A stretch of 64,000 bases of DNA from Parus major (Eukaryota; Chordata; Aves; Passeriformes; Paridae). The translations under genes were made by a program, and so were the position numbers. Where the stretch lies: NCBI RefSeq assembly GCF_001522545.3, contig NC_031773.1, positions 40,940,434 through 41,004,433 on the forward strand, written 5' to 3'. The notes under the pieces were generated by a model. That model was not told the DNA's origin, made no database searches, and saw only the letters and a list, made by a program, of their open reading frames with translations. Within the stretch, counting starts at the first letter, position 1; the number at the start of each line of letters is the position of its first letter. Shown piece by piece: positions 51,048 to 63,600 of this stretch.

Positions 51048-54000
51048 TGTGGCCAAAGCCCAGCTTCATGCTTAATCTTACCCACATGCTGCAACTCTTT
51101 GGTAATTTGGAGTGGTGCTGTATCAGCCCTGGCTCGAAGGAGACTTTCACAACTTCTCTAATGAACCTCTCACAGTCTTTCAATAATGCAGCTATTTATA
51201 GGCTAGGTCTATACTGAATAGATTGCAGAAGCTGCACAAAAGCTCACAGTGTTTCAGCAAGGAAGCTGCAGAGAAACATCAGAGCAGACTGAAATCACTC
51301 AGTATGGTTACATACAATCATGTATAATCTATGTTTTGCATGATTAGACTCACTGCTTAACTGAAAAGTTAATGGCATTTTAACACATATAATTTTCTTA
51401 GAAGTGAAAGCTGAGTGAAGTACAAGAATTTTCAAGTCTTAGACTAAAGACTAAACCCTGCCCTTGCTCACGACATCTGATTTTAGGTGTGGCATCCCTG
51501 AAGTTTAACAGAATACACCCAATTGGACCAACCAGAGCAGAAACCATCACCAAACATCTCATCTTTCTATTTTAAATTACTCCTTTTAGGCTTTAGCAAA
51601 CATCCTGGGTCTTGCAGTCCCAGCATGCATCATGAAATGAAAATATTAATTAAAAAATGTTCAACCAGTACACTCATGAGAAACCATTGCTGCTGCCCTT
51701 TTTATCACCCAAGCACATTTCATCTTAAATGTTTCTGGAATATATAAGACACAGGTAGCACAAAGCAACAGGACTTTCTGCATATGGCTCACCTGAATCT
51801 TAGAAGAAATTAGACAGACTTTTACTGCTTTGACCTTTCCAGACTTGTGTCTCTCTGACACTTGTTCATGAAGTCCCAGTAAACAGCTGATTTACACACA
51901 CATGATTTGCTCGTGAATGTTATAAATCTGCTCCTGAATCTTAAGGGAGAATTGACATTCAATACAGGTGTTGGAGCAAGCACTGCAGGCCTTTGGCTTT
52001 CACTACTGTGGCCAGAAGAGGGTTCAGTGACACTCTCCAGCACAGAGACTCCCAGCTCTTCCTACCTTCTGTGCCTTAAGGTTTTATCTCTCTAAAAGGA
52101 GCAGGGATTTCCTCTGGGGATTAGGAGGAGATAAAAACCCAAGACAGAGCTATTACTTCATTACCTTACAAAGCACAAATGGATGAAAAAGACAGTCAGT
52201 GATTGTCTTTCCTTCTTTTTTGGCAATTGATTTCTCTTTAGAGAAACAAGGTCCCTCTTATTTACCCAGGTCTGTAAGGACACAGGCCATAGATAGACTT
52301 ACAAACCTAACTGCTACTGGGAGCTGCAGATTTCTGTATTTATATGGCATTGAGACTCTCAGTGTTTCTTCTCAGTCCACTCCTGCTTCTGCAAGTGCAC
52401 TGAGCAGGTCCTTGCTACAGGCATGGGAAAATCATATAACCCCAGTCACCAGCAGTCTCAGTACCCTCACTAATGCCAATATTCTGTCTTGAACTAGATT
52501 TTCCTGCACTGGTTGAGACTGTTAATACACCCCAGGCAGAGGAATTTCACATCCAGCTCTCCTCAGACTTTTGAAGGATGAGGTTAGGCTAGGCATGTGG
52601 ATCCAAACCACAAGTTCCAGTTGTAGTGGACTTGTATGAGTAGCCTAGAAATTCCCAAAGAATTATTAAATACAAAACTATTAAACTGTTAAACTATCCA
52701 ACAGCAGCTCTTTTGACCCTGGTACACCCAGATAGTTTTTTCCACCTGTCTCATTAACTTTTGCTTCTGAACTGTGGGAAAATGAAACAAGGCAAGCCAA
52801 AGACCTTGACCTCATTGTGTAGCTTCATGGCAGGAAATGTGCTAGCAAAAAAGACATTTTTTCTGCTTTATTTACAATTACTCTGGTGATACCTTGTCTA
52901 GAACTGCTGTCTTAAAAAGAAATAATTTTTAAAAGATGACACATTTTGTCTCACGTAAGGTACCTCAGTGCTCACCAGTAAAATCTGACAATATCAATAA
53001 ACAATCTAAGATTTTATTTTCATATTATTAAGATGTTTAATTGTAGGTATAATAGTAAGTTATAAATATGCTCTAAGACAGATAATAAAAGCAGCTTATC
53101 ACTCACTGACTAATTTAGAAACTCTTTTTTTTCTGCTGGATTTAAAATTTCTGGTGAAATTGGTGAGGAGTGCACTCAGCACATCCTGTTAGCTGAGTCA
53201 ATTGAAATTGCACCTGTTCTTGGATGCAAGTCATAACAAATGCAACCCATCTACATCGTAAAGAAAAGGATTTGTATGCACTTTTTCCAATTAACATCTG
53301 CCTTTTGGCAAGTCATTAACCTATTTTCTCACAAAGAAACAGCTTCAATTGTATTATGCATCCGAAGCGTGCAAAAGTCCCTGAGGGGGGTACTCTGACA
53401 AAAACATACTGTTCCTGGATCCAATGTGAACATACATATTCATTAATTGTCTGGGGCAATGGGTACAGAATTTCTGATTTTTACAAGTCTTACAAGGTAA
53501 ACAGGTTACATAAAGCTATGTCCCTGGAAATAGCCACATCCTGGCTACTGTCACTAGAAAAAAATCAAGAGTGATTTTATGCTGTGATATAGCAATGAAA
53601 ATAATTCAGCAACACTGAAAAAAAAAAATTCTAGAAATAAAAAAGAACATTGTTAACCCTAAAAATAGTACAGTGTATTTATTAAACAGATATAAATAAA
53701 GATGGTAAATTCTATTTTTCAAATCCCTCATGCTATATCTCTTCAGGATGTCCTAAAATGGCAATGAGAACCTATTCTACCACCATTTTTCCAGCTAGGT
53801 TAATATAATCAAAACTTAAAACTACAGTTTAGATTTCTCCCCATGAAGATGATAATGAAAAAACTAATTATAATCTTACATGTGTAAAATGAAGAATCAA
53901 CAATCCCCCCAAAGACAAGGGAATTGCTCAGATACAATTCACCTCTGGGAACTGGTTTTCCAAAACCCTAAATGTTGCTATTGTTGACATATTTTTTATA

Positions 54001-55894
54001 AAAGTGAATGCTGAAGTAACAACTGGTAGCATTTCTTTCAATTAGGAAGCACATTTCCGGTTTGAACTGTCTGCTGAAGTACACTGCAATGAGCTGCTGA
54101 GCTACTGCACAGTGCTTTGACACTTGAGGAATTTGAAGTTGGGTTTCTCCAGAGACAGTCTCCCAGCAACAACCATTCCTGCCACCACCTTCTCTCTCTC
54201 AACACACGAACCTTAGGGATCCACTACATCTCATTCTTTTTAATAAGCAATTGAGCCATTTTTGCAGTAACAGGCTTGAAACCTGGAAGCAGTCTTTCTC
54301 CACCAGAGTGGCCTATTTATATTTATTATCAGAAGGATAATTTAGCCTGAGGGAAACTGTACTGCATCAGGTACATTGCTGAGCTTGTTTAGAACAAGTA
54401 TGGGCTATCAGTACTTCAGTGCAGTGTCCAATACAGATAATAATTTTCATAATTTAAAGGTCCATACAATTATTTTTTCACGTAGTGCAAAAGCACAAGA
54501 CTAAATAGCAGTCATTTTCCTCTAGTTTTATAATTCCAATTAGTCAAGTCACCATTTATTTGACAGAGTACAAACCCTAGAGTAAATGCTTCTGAGAGTT
54601 TAACAGCCTTGGGAGGTGCTTTTAAAGGAAGTATTTCCTTTCCATAAGTTTATTAGAAATTAAGAATAAGATAACTTGTTTACATCACTGTTTTTTGAAA
54701 AGAAACATCATGTTAGATGGTTGTGGCTGTCTTTTAGGAGAGCCATCACAGCTGGAGGAAAATACATCCATCCTGTTTTTAACCAACCATGACGAGACAT
54801 CCTCCCAAGTGTCATCATATTGAGTTTCAGTATCAACAGATCACCCAACGGAATGACAATAACATGTCTTAATTTGGGAATTTTATGTTGGTTCATCAGA
54901 TTCACAAACAAAGGAGGAATAAACTGGTTTTAATGCTCCAGATAATAGGTACTGAAAAGGAAGAGGGATTAGTAATAGGAGCGAAGGCAGAAGGGAAAAT
55001 TCCAGCAGAGATTTTATTAAAAAATACAGAAGTAAAAGAAATATCTAAATCTTATTGATAAACAATCCTGAAAAAACTTTAAAAAAAATCTGCACAATTA
55101 AGACATATATATGTATATAGTCCACCAAGAGAAAACAAGAAATAAGCAAAAATTTTAATAGCTACATAGAAGATACAAAAGTGTCTTCTAATGGAGACAA
55201 GAAAAGGCAAAGACCACAAGAATATTTGCAAATTTATAAAGTGAAGTACATTTGATCTAAAAGACAGCATTTATATAACTTTGTGTTACATAGTATTATA
55301 AACAATTGTGTAATCAAAGGTTGGGCTGGAATAACAATGTAAGACCATTCTTTGACAAAAAATCTGTAGTTAAGATGCTGTCCAGAAACAGTTGCATCCA
55401 AAAATTTTATGCTTCTTTGCCATAACCAGTAGTGCTCAAGACTGAGCTGCAAATATAGAGTACTTATTGGTAAAAAAATCAGAGTTAACCAAGGAAGTGA
55501 GGGGATGTCTGGCTATCTGAAGGTGGTTGCTGAGAGAGAAAATAAATTATACATGAAAAATTGACTGCAAATTTCTATGGCTCTAACTGCAGTCATATTT
55601 GCACAGTAAGCTTGTGTACTAAAGTCAAACTAAAGTTGATGTTAATGAGGTTCAGCCTGGGAAATGGGCTTTATCTATATACAGTCAGTTGCAGAATTGG
55701 ATTAAAATGCTCCCCCAGTTCAGGTGTCCTACTTTTCAACACAGGCGTAAAGTTACAGAAACAGACGATTACCTAGTTTTGACTGTGGATTTACAACTGG
55801 TGCTCTGCAATTGTAAAAAAATAAAATCTGCCATGTAAAAAAATAACAGACAGACACAAAGAAAATAAATATTTTCCATTAAAAAATAAGACCT

Positions 55895-56834
55895 ACAATC
55901 ATCTAAGAAATGCATTTTTATTAAAAATAAAAAAATAAAACCCAAATCATCATACACTGCAACGTTTTTCCTGCCTTATGTCTGCATTCACAATACATTA
56001 CCTGATGGGGTACATTCATAGCATGCAAAGCTTGAGCACATGTGGACATTCTCATAAGATAAGAATCTTTTGTATTTATGGTCTAGATTTTGTATCATTT
56101 TGTGTTTGGTTCAAATATATTCTTCAGAAGTATAAAGCTGATTTTTGTTTTTGTAAATATGAGAAGTGAATGTTGATGGGGATGTGATAAGCAAAGTGTT
56201 CAAATGCATCAGTTTCGCAGCTGAATTCACATAGATGCAAATATAGCTTCAAAGTTTAAGTGACTTAATTTTTGTGTTTGTAACTAAAAGTTTTCACAGT
56301 ACATCATCTTGCAATCATGATTAAAATGTTTAGAAGATATAGAATAACTCACTACTTTTTGGTAAAACACTTGAGAATATGTAAGAGACAAAGAACACCT
56401 CTGACATTTTTTGTATTATATCTTATTTAACTTAGGTGTTTAAGTAATGTTGTCTTAGCACAAAGAACATTATTTTCACAATCCTTGTCTGAGTTTAAAA
56501 ATCTGCACAGTGGTAACCTACATAATAACTTCTATTAATCTAAAAATATGTAACTAATGGCTTCGTTATATTCAAAGATCTGATTAGGCTGAAATAAGAG
56601 TCCTGGGATGTTCAATGGAAATGATTTAGAAAATACTAGTTTTGATTGGGCTACACTTCATTGAATAGATAACTAGAATATCTGCTTGCTATCAATGTTT
56701 GAAACAGTTTTTAAAATTTCTTCCATTTTGATTACTTTGATTTGATGTTTCTGCTTATAGCAAAATCCAGTGAAGAAATGTTCCTTGTCATTTTATGTAA
56801 CATATTCATCAACATAGTTCATTTTCATATTTTA
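55895..56834 (-). other. POC1B: POC1B 3' untranslated region (end uncertain)
   Basis: One AATAAA hexamer overlaps the stop codon (56831-56836) and is probably too early to be the main signal. The next canonical AATAAA on the transcribed strand is at 55917-55922, which would give a 3' UTR of about 0.9 kb. A further one sits at 55013-55018. The interval is AT-rich with no other gene signal. Confidence 0.45.
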
Positions 56835-56936
56835 TTACTTCTGTTTTCCTTTAAGTAACATTTTTTGTTGATTTCTTATGAATTCTTTCAATTTATCTTC
56901 AGTAAAAGCAAGACGTTGTTCCAGGACTGAAATAGT
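56835..56936 (-). CDS. POC1B: POC1B terminal coding exon (33 residues plus stop)
   Basis: The acceptor tcatgcag is followed in phase 0 by TISVLEQRLAFTEDKLK and then EFIRNQQKMLLKGKQK before TAA at 56837-56835. This matches the conserved C-terminal POC1 coiled coil (family form close to TVSILEQRLTLTEDKLK). POC1B is a centriole and basal-body WD40 protein needed for centriole stability and ciliogenesis; the C-terminal coiled coil follows the WD40 propeller. The exon is too short for ordinary ORF listings. The final residues diverge from the mammalian tail, as this end usually does. Confidence 0.92.
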   Translation of the reverse strand, partial: TISVLEQRLAFTEDKLKEFIRNQQKMLLKGKQK

Positions 56937-58142
56937 CTGCATGAAGAAGAGAATAATTTCAATTTGGTTTACATTACTCACACAGTATTACAGAAGTGTG
57001 CAACACAGTAACATAGGAAAAGTAATTTGAACTCAACAGGAAAAAAATACTATAAAATGACATCTCCTTAGCTATTCCACTATTTACAACTGAATTTAAA
57101 AGTTATGCCTTCATCTCCATGGAGATTGTCTAAAGGTTTTTGTTTTCACAAAACATTTTCACTGAGAAAGGGAAATACATATGTGCATAATGTAAAGTAC
57201 TCTGAAATACTATGTGAAAGTTGCATCCATATTTCAATAGAAAAACAGCCATTACTGTGACCTCAAATGATGTATTTAAAAAACCTACAAGAAACTTTTA
57301 AGGAATCCCCAAGAAAAGGAAGTGAGAAAAAAAAAATATACTATTAAAAGGTATTAATTCTCTAGGAGATTATCTTCATCAGAAAAAGTAGGTTTTTGGA
57401 CCCAGGCTGGCACTTTTTTTTCCATCCAACTTACTACACAAGTAATTTTCAACTCATGACTTGACTCCATACTTCCCAAAACCTATTTCTTCCTACTTAA
57501 CATTCATATTGCAAAAGAACACAGAAAAAAAAAACCTCAGCTGCTCCATTTTGAAGTGATATAATGCCAATATATTACAGACTACAAAGAAGTATCTTAA
57601 AACATAAGCTAAATCTGGATTAAAAAGATGTACTGAGCATTTGCAAACCAGTGACTCAGAGTCACTGAGACTGAGCAGTTTCATTGGCACTAGGGCTTAC
57701 TACACTGCTTGGATTCCTACCTAATCCATCACCTCACACACTAAGTTTGGAAAGGGATTTATTGGTTATTTAATTGATTTAACATTGGCAATTTACTTTG
57801 TTCAACCCCTGCTAGTGCATGATTGCTCCAGCTGGAATGTCTGCTAAACAACTGGCTTCTGACAAAACTACCCTAGATCTCACTACTGAAATACAGTGAT
57901 TCTCTTCACCCAGACTTAAAAATACAGCACCAATCTTTATGATTATGCACTAGGAAGCTTTCATTTTAGCAAACACAGTAACTGCAATCAATATTTTGTG
58001 AAAGGAAAACAGCAAAACAGTCACTTGACTATAGAGCTATTCAAAATAACCCCATAGTCTTTAATGTTCTGATTTATGAACATGACTCCAGGGTATTGCT
58101 GCCCTTTGACAGCACAAGTGTCACCTGTTACTGCATACTTAC
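56937..58142 (-). other. POC1B: POC1B last intron (1206 nt)
   Basis: The boundaries are GT at 58142-58141 and AG at 56938-56937. It is AT-rich and holds no repeat element I recognise. It contains a perfect 15-bp palindrome with an AP-1 core at 57651-57665. Confidence 0.88.
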
Positions 58143-58357
58143 TAGAGTTAACATATTCAGCTGCCCCACAATGTCGTCCAAAGCACTGTCCAAGGAGGAG
58201 GAGATGCTTCTGTGCAGTCCCACACTATGCACATCTGACCTGCTCTCATTCTCTGCCTTCCTTTTTGAACTTCTTGACAAGGTAGAAGGAGAGGGACTCA
58301 GCAGTTCTTCACTCTTGTCAATATCCTTCAATACAGAAACATAATTTGAAGATTCAG
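58143..58357 (-). CDS. POC1B: POC1B penultimate coding exon (Ser-rich linker into POC1 motif)
   Basis: The exon encodes ESSNYVSVLKDIDKSEELL, then a serine-rich stretch (SPSPSTLSRSSKRK) and SISSSLDSALDDIVGQLNMLTL. It joins in phase 0 to the next exon (TISVLEQ), rebuilding the conserved motif that in mammals reads roughly ALEHIVEQLxVLTQTVSILEQ. The donor is cta|gtaagtat, a perfect consensus. The 5' boundary is less certain: the best acceptor is aaaggcag ending at 58358, giving phase 2 entry, but the bases just before it are purine-rich. An in-frame TAA at 58376-58374 limits any upstream extension. Confidence 0.88.
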
Positions 58358-58751
58358 CTGCCTTTGTCTTTATTTAAGTGGAACCATACCATAAGAAAGA
58401 CAGGATTTTAATTAAATTTTTAATTAAAAATCAGGCTTTAAATTAAAAAAAACCCTCCACATATACACATACACAGATTTTCTTTTTGTACCAGGTCCAA
58501 CTCATAACACTTCAATTTGTTCTGACCTAAGAGAGAATTCCAGTTGTGATGGATGAGGCAACAAGGAAAATCTTAGCAGTCTTTAGGTACGTGTTTCAGG
58601 TACATATGATTGAAGAACTATGTGCTGTACCCACTAGGGTTTGAATTAAAGCTTGAATAAATACAATTAATGAGGGATGTTTTCTTCAAAAATATATTTC
58701 TGGTTGACAAAGAAATTCACTTAGAGTAGTTATATGGATGAAAAATCCATA

Positions 58752-58795
58752 TGACTAGATGACCACAAACGCTCCTTCCAACTTCATAGTATGAA
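58752..58795 (+). mobile_element. Probable degenerate CR1 3' terminus
   Basis: CTAGATGACCACAAACG, CTCCTTCCAAC and CATAGTATGAA resemble the last 45 bases of CR1. The copy is short and worn, so this is a tentative call. Confidence 0.4.
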
Positions 58796-60504
58796 ACTTT
58801 TTTCAGTATGAATTAACATCTTATCTCAGCATTAAAAAAGTAGTTTCTAGTTATTTGTTCAGTGATGGTACTCTTTGAAAAATTGATTCCTTCAGAAAAT
58901 GGGAGAAGGAAACCACAGAAAAGATCCATACAATGCAACATTGAGACAAATAACTTTGATGTATAAACATTGCTTCAGGTTAAGTGAGAGAGGATGATTT
59001 TCCCCACCAACTTGGTTTTGTCTGTGCCTTGTGCTTCTTCATGATATTTTTGAGTTATGAAAGGTTAAATCATCACTAATTCATTAGAAAGTCCTTCACA
59101 AAAACTTTGCCTGATTAATTAATGACTTACTGAGATTTCTTTGAAAGCTTCTTATATCTTCAAACAATTTTAGTTTACCTTTAGACTAAAATAAATTGTG
59201 GTAGTTAAGTTTTACTTTTTCTAATTACATTTGATATATCTACATTTACAAAAAAAACCTTTTAAATTATTACAATTAAACTATTTCTCTGGAATTTATT
59301 GACAGCCCATGAAAACATCCATTAGCTATGCAAATGGGAAATTTTAGTCTCACCTGATATATTTTATATACACAGAATTTACAATGTGCCCAAAGTATAT
59401 TTATGTTGTAAGGCTAAAGAGATTTTTCAAAGGAGAGAGTATTAAAATCTCTGTCAAACATTAAAAAAAAATACCCTAAGTCTCTAAAATAATCTAGTAG
59501 ATATAAATTGCTAGGCAGAATTATTGGCAGACTTTTACAAGATTACCTAGGCATGTTGATGAGTTCCTGTCAAGAATGATTTACACATAGTTGACCCTGC
59601 CTTTGAATCACGTAGGATCGGAGACTGATGGATTAAATACTGCTACTGTGATAATGTAACTATTTGAAATGTAAGTAATGCTAAATCAAATCAATATTAT
59701 TGTGAACTTATACTGCTGCATTATCCACAATAACATTCCTGTGTCTTGAGTGCAATCCTGCACAGTCCTGTGTGGTGGTAAAAGGCAGAAAGCAGAGACT
59801 GTGGTAAGGTAAGAGAGCAAAGAAGAAAGTTGTACAGCCCTCTCTGGGTTAAAAGTTCCATTGTGCAGTTACATTCTGCAAGCACAGGTCTCAAGCCCCC
59901 AGGCAAGAAGCCATGAAGTGCAGAGCACGGCAGAGCATGGCATTAGTAGAGACAGGGCAGATCCCCAGGCATGGAATTCAGACCTTAACTGACAATGCTA
60001 TGAAACCAGAGGAAATCCATCTCAAGGTCTGATAGTACCATGGTATTCACTGACATCACTTTCATTGATTTATGAATAAAGAAACAGATAAATTCACAGA
60101 AAGGTACTTCCAGTTTCCTTTCCACCCTCCTTGCTGGCCTTGGTGACTGACTTAAGCTAATGAACCTAGCATGTCAAATAATAAATGGCTAATGCAACTA
60201 ATACTGAAGTCTATCAGTGATGCATATTGATACCAGGGTGTGGCAAAAATAAAACTGTGCTAGACATAGAACTACAGATTTCAAACACTAAACATACAAG
60301 GCTGTTCTACAGAAAGACACAATGGTTGTAACATTTGCAATGGACTAAGAGAACTGGCATTCTCAGGCCACATCTACTTTAACTCATGAATCATAGAGCA
60401 ATGTTTTGTTGGCCAGGCTGCTGCCTTTTAAAATGCACAAAACTGTGGAAGAAAGGGCACCCTCTCCAGCCATGGTGCTCAAGTATATCATTGGTCAACA
60501 GAAA

Positions 60505-60560
60505 GCTTTAGTTCAGTGGTTAGAACGCTCAGCCAGGAGCAGGTAAATTCTGTTCCTGTA
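60505..60560 (+). mobile_element. tRNA-derived ancient SINE (MIR/CORE-like) fragment
   Basis: TAGTTCAGTGG at 60509-60519 fits the pol III A-box consensus TRGYNNARNNG exactly. It is followed by TTAGAACGCTCAGCCAGGAG, as in amniote MIR-type SINE heads. The B box is degenerate. Confidence 0.45.
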
Positions 60561-60614
60561 AGAGGCTTTATATTTTATATATAAAAGGGAATAAAATACA
60601 TAAAAATTCCAAAA

Positions 60615-60665
60615 GAGAAAGGACATGAACCCAGAACTTTCCCACTCCTAACTAGATGGCTTAAT
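60615..60665 (-). mobile_element. Second tRNA-SINE-like fragment, opposite orientation
   Basis: On the minus strand, CTAGTTAGGAGTGGGAAAG leads into GGTTCATGTCC (60621-60631), one base off the B-box consensus GGTTCRANTCC. With the fragment about 60 bp away it forms an imperfect inverted pair. Confidence 0.4.
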
Positions 60666-63600
60666 TGCATTCCTCTCTACAATACCATTAATTTAATTTT
60701 CTTCTCAACATGAAAAAAATTGTTACGTCAACCTCAAATTAGTCCAAAGAGCTGTATAGTGTAAAAAGAGTAACTTGTTAGCACAAAATGAAATAGAATA
60801 AAATGGCTTGGTTTTTGGACAAGATAGGCAGAAAATTAATTTCTCAGTTAATTTTACTTTGCTTTCACTCCTTGCTTTAAAGTTTTAGAAGTCTTCAAAA
60901 GAAAGCATTTCAAGTATCTTGGAATATTTTGGCTCTCAGTGTCTCCCATGTACTTTTAGATGAACATGATATATAGGATTGTTGCATCTTAAGACTGTCC
61001 ATATCTTCCCCTTACAAAGATTTTATGATATGAGATACTGCTAATGCAGTCCTAGAAGAACTCATATTCACTGTGTTATTTCCAAATTATGAAGATATAT
61101 CTTGAGCTTCTTGGGAAACAGTATTAATGGAAGGCTTTGGCATGTTTACTGAATTACAAGACAAATATAGTCTCAAATACTAATTAACATGGGAAAGATT
61201 AAGTTTGGCATTCAATTCAATTTGGCATTCAAATGTTAAAGACAAAATATTGCCATGCATTAAAGAACTCCTATCTTACACTATGAAGAATGCTCCTGTA
61301 TTTAACTACAGTGGGAGAGTCTGTTAGAATAGACTTCTCAGTGATATTTTTAGAAAAACAGGAAGATAGGGAGCCTACAGAAACCTTGCTTTTGTCTGTA
61401 AATTTTGACTCTTTGCCCAGAAGATTCCAAACCTCAACCACGATTAGCTAAATTTGACAGAGAGACAAAGAACTCACTGATTAAGCTGCAATAAGTTTTA
61501 GGAAAAATTGGAGGCCTGGTAGATGGAACACACTGCAGGAAAACCAGGAAGGAACCATGCATTATATATTCTGCATGGCAGCAGTATATCCTGACCAACT
61601 ATCACATGCCTTAAGAAACATAGACAGTTGATAAAGAAAGTTAAAAGCATCAGTGAAAAACATTCAGTAAAGGGACAACTTGTAAATCTTATTAAATTGT
61701 ATTTTGTAGACACCTGTATGTGTTCTCTGAAAATTATAGCATCTGTTGCTGATTTTAATCAAACCTAAGGAAGAGTAGGGTTCTCAGTAGTAATTCATTT
61801 CCTGAAAGCTCCAGGAAACTATTTGCCAGAACTTCTCACCTCAGGTTAACACAGCTCTGTGATCTCACACTCCTTAACTCTGAAGGAAATAAGAAGGTGT
61901 GAGTAAGACCCAGGTCTTCCCAGATACCAGTAACAATAAGCTGTAAATAAACTTAGTATTGTTTGTCTAATGTTCATAAAGCTACTTGTACTAATATTAT
62001 GGGAAGTACATTCATTTTCTTGCCTCTGAATGGTAAAAGAAACTAATTGGCACAAGACAGAACAGGTGTAACTGTAAACTCTGATACTCTCTGTCTTGGC
62101 TTACAGGCATTCTGCTTCGCAAGTTCAGTGTCCCAAGGATAATCTATTAGTCCTTGAGTACTCAAAATTAATAAAAAATAGATTTAGCATTCAATGACAT
62201 TCAAAAATTGCTGTCTGTGATTTATGATGATTTTAAATTAATTTAAATGAATGGAGCAGGAGAAGAAAACAATCTGAGGTTATCAGACATTGCTAAATTC
62301 TAGGAACATCTAGACTACTCTGAGGTTGGTGTTTCTATTTCTTTTCAAAAAAGAAACACTGCACTTCACACTGAAGATTAATTAGAAATTTCACTACAAA
62401 GTAATGATAAATTTTGCTCTTAAACCCAGCTTAAAGAGATTCTTTCAACCCAAGGAGGAAAGGTGTCAATTAGTAAAGAGAGCAAATGCTAAGCTACTAA
62501 AAGTCTCCTTTTTCCTACAGTAAAATTGACCCAAAGTTCAATATATCAGACAAATAGGCCATGAAAGAATATTTTGTATCTCAGTAAACTGCCACCAACA
62601 TTGCAAGTCATAGTAGTGGAAAAGTCTTCTTGTAATTTAGTGGGTTAAGCAGCAAATTGAGATTTTTCTGTTACGTATTCAAAGACTTATGAGCACAGTA
62701 CAACATGAAAGCATTTATAGAAGGCAAAGATCTTGATGTTTGTCAAAACTCAAACACAGATAAGCAAATAACTGAACTTTCAAAAATCCTTAAGAGCAAT
62801 GAAATAAGACTACTTCAAATTTTCAACTTACATAACTTATGTTCAAAGTGGTTATTTTTATAATATTCTGGAAATTTGTAGATATTTTTTAAACACTGTC
62901 AGAGATCAAGTATGTAGCTATAAGACTATATGCTTTATATTTTAACCTTTCCTAATATCTAACTTTAAAATATCCTCCAGCTCAGCAAAGGGTCCAAAAC
63001 TGCTGAAATCTAACACAACACTCAAATGTTAAAACCTTGCTGTAAAGGAGTGACACTAGTCTCTTTTTGGATACCAGTCAGCTTGTGTGCAACACTTTCA
63101 GCATTACATTTTATTTTAAATAAAGTTCTTTTTTAAAAAAAATCTTTCTACTCAGTCTGTTTCACATGAAATGCTTCAAGAATTAAATGTTGTCTTTCCT
63201 TCAAATCAGCCCCTTTCTAAAGTACTTGAAATGCTACCAATTCATAAACAACAATTCTATATGTCACCAGAAGTCTTGTAAAAATGTCTCATAATTAAAA
63301 AAACAAAACAAACTATTCTGAGAGTCATCAGAGCTATAGCTTATTTTGAGAGAATACATTTTAATAAGGCAATCAATTTTAAATTGTTACTTCTGAGCAA
63401 AGCAAAGAAGAAAATTAAAATGTGTACAGTCTTTCCACTCACAGCCCATTAGTAAAAACATAAACCCACATTTGGGCAACTTCATGCAAGTTACAAATAA
63501 GGAGGAGAAGGAACAGATTTAATTAATCAATAGGAAGTTATTACCATGACATTACCAGCGGATGTTCAGCAGAAAATTAAATTTAGCTTATAAAATGATG

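Larger units (their letters stand above)
35546..55894. other. Intergenic region between DUSP6 and POC1B, distal part
   Basis: Mixed unique DNA with two CR1 fragments (about 38 kb), simple repeats and small GC-rich patches near 35.9-36.4, 42.06-42.4 and 50.8-51.1 kb. None of the open frames in these patches shows a known domain or a convincing exon structure. Confidence 0.7.

Noticed and set aside
59721..59906. Possible additional POC1B exon (61-codon minus-strand frame)
   Set aside because: The translation does not resemble the WD40 or POC1 linker, and no good acceptor/donor pair frames it.
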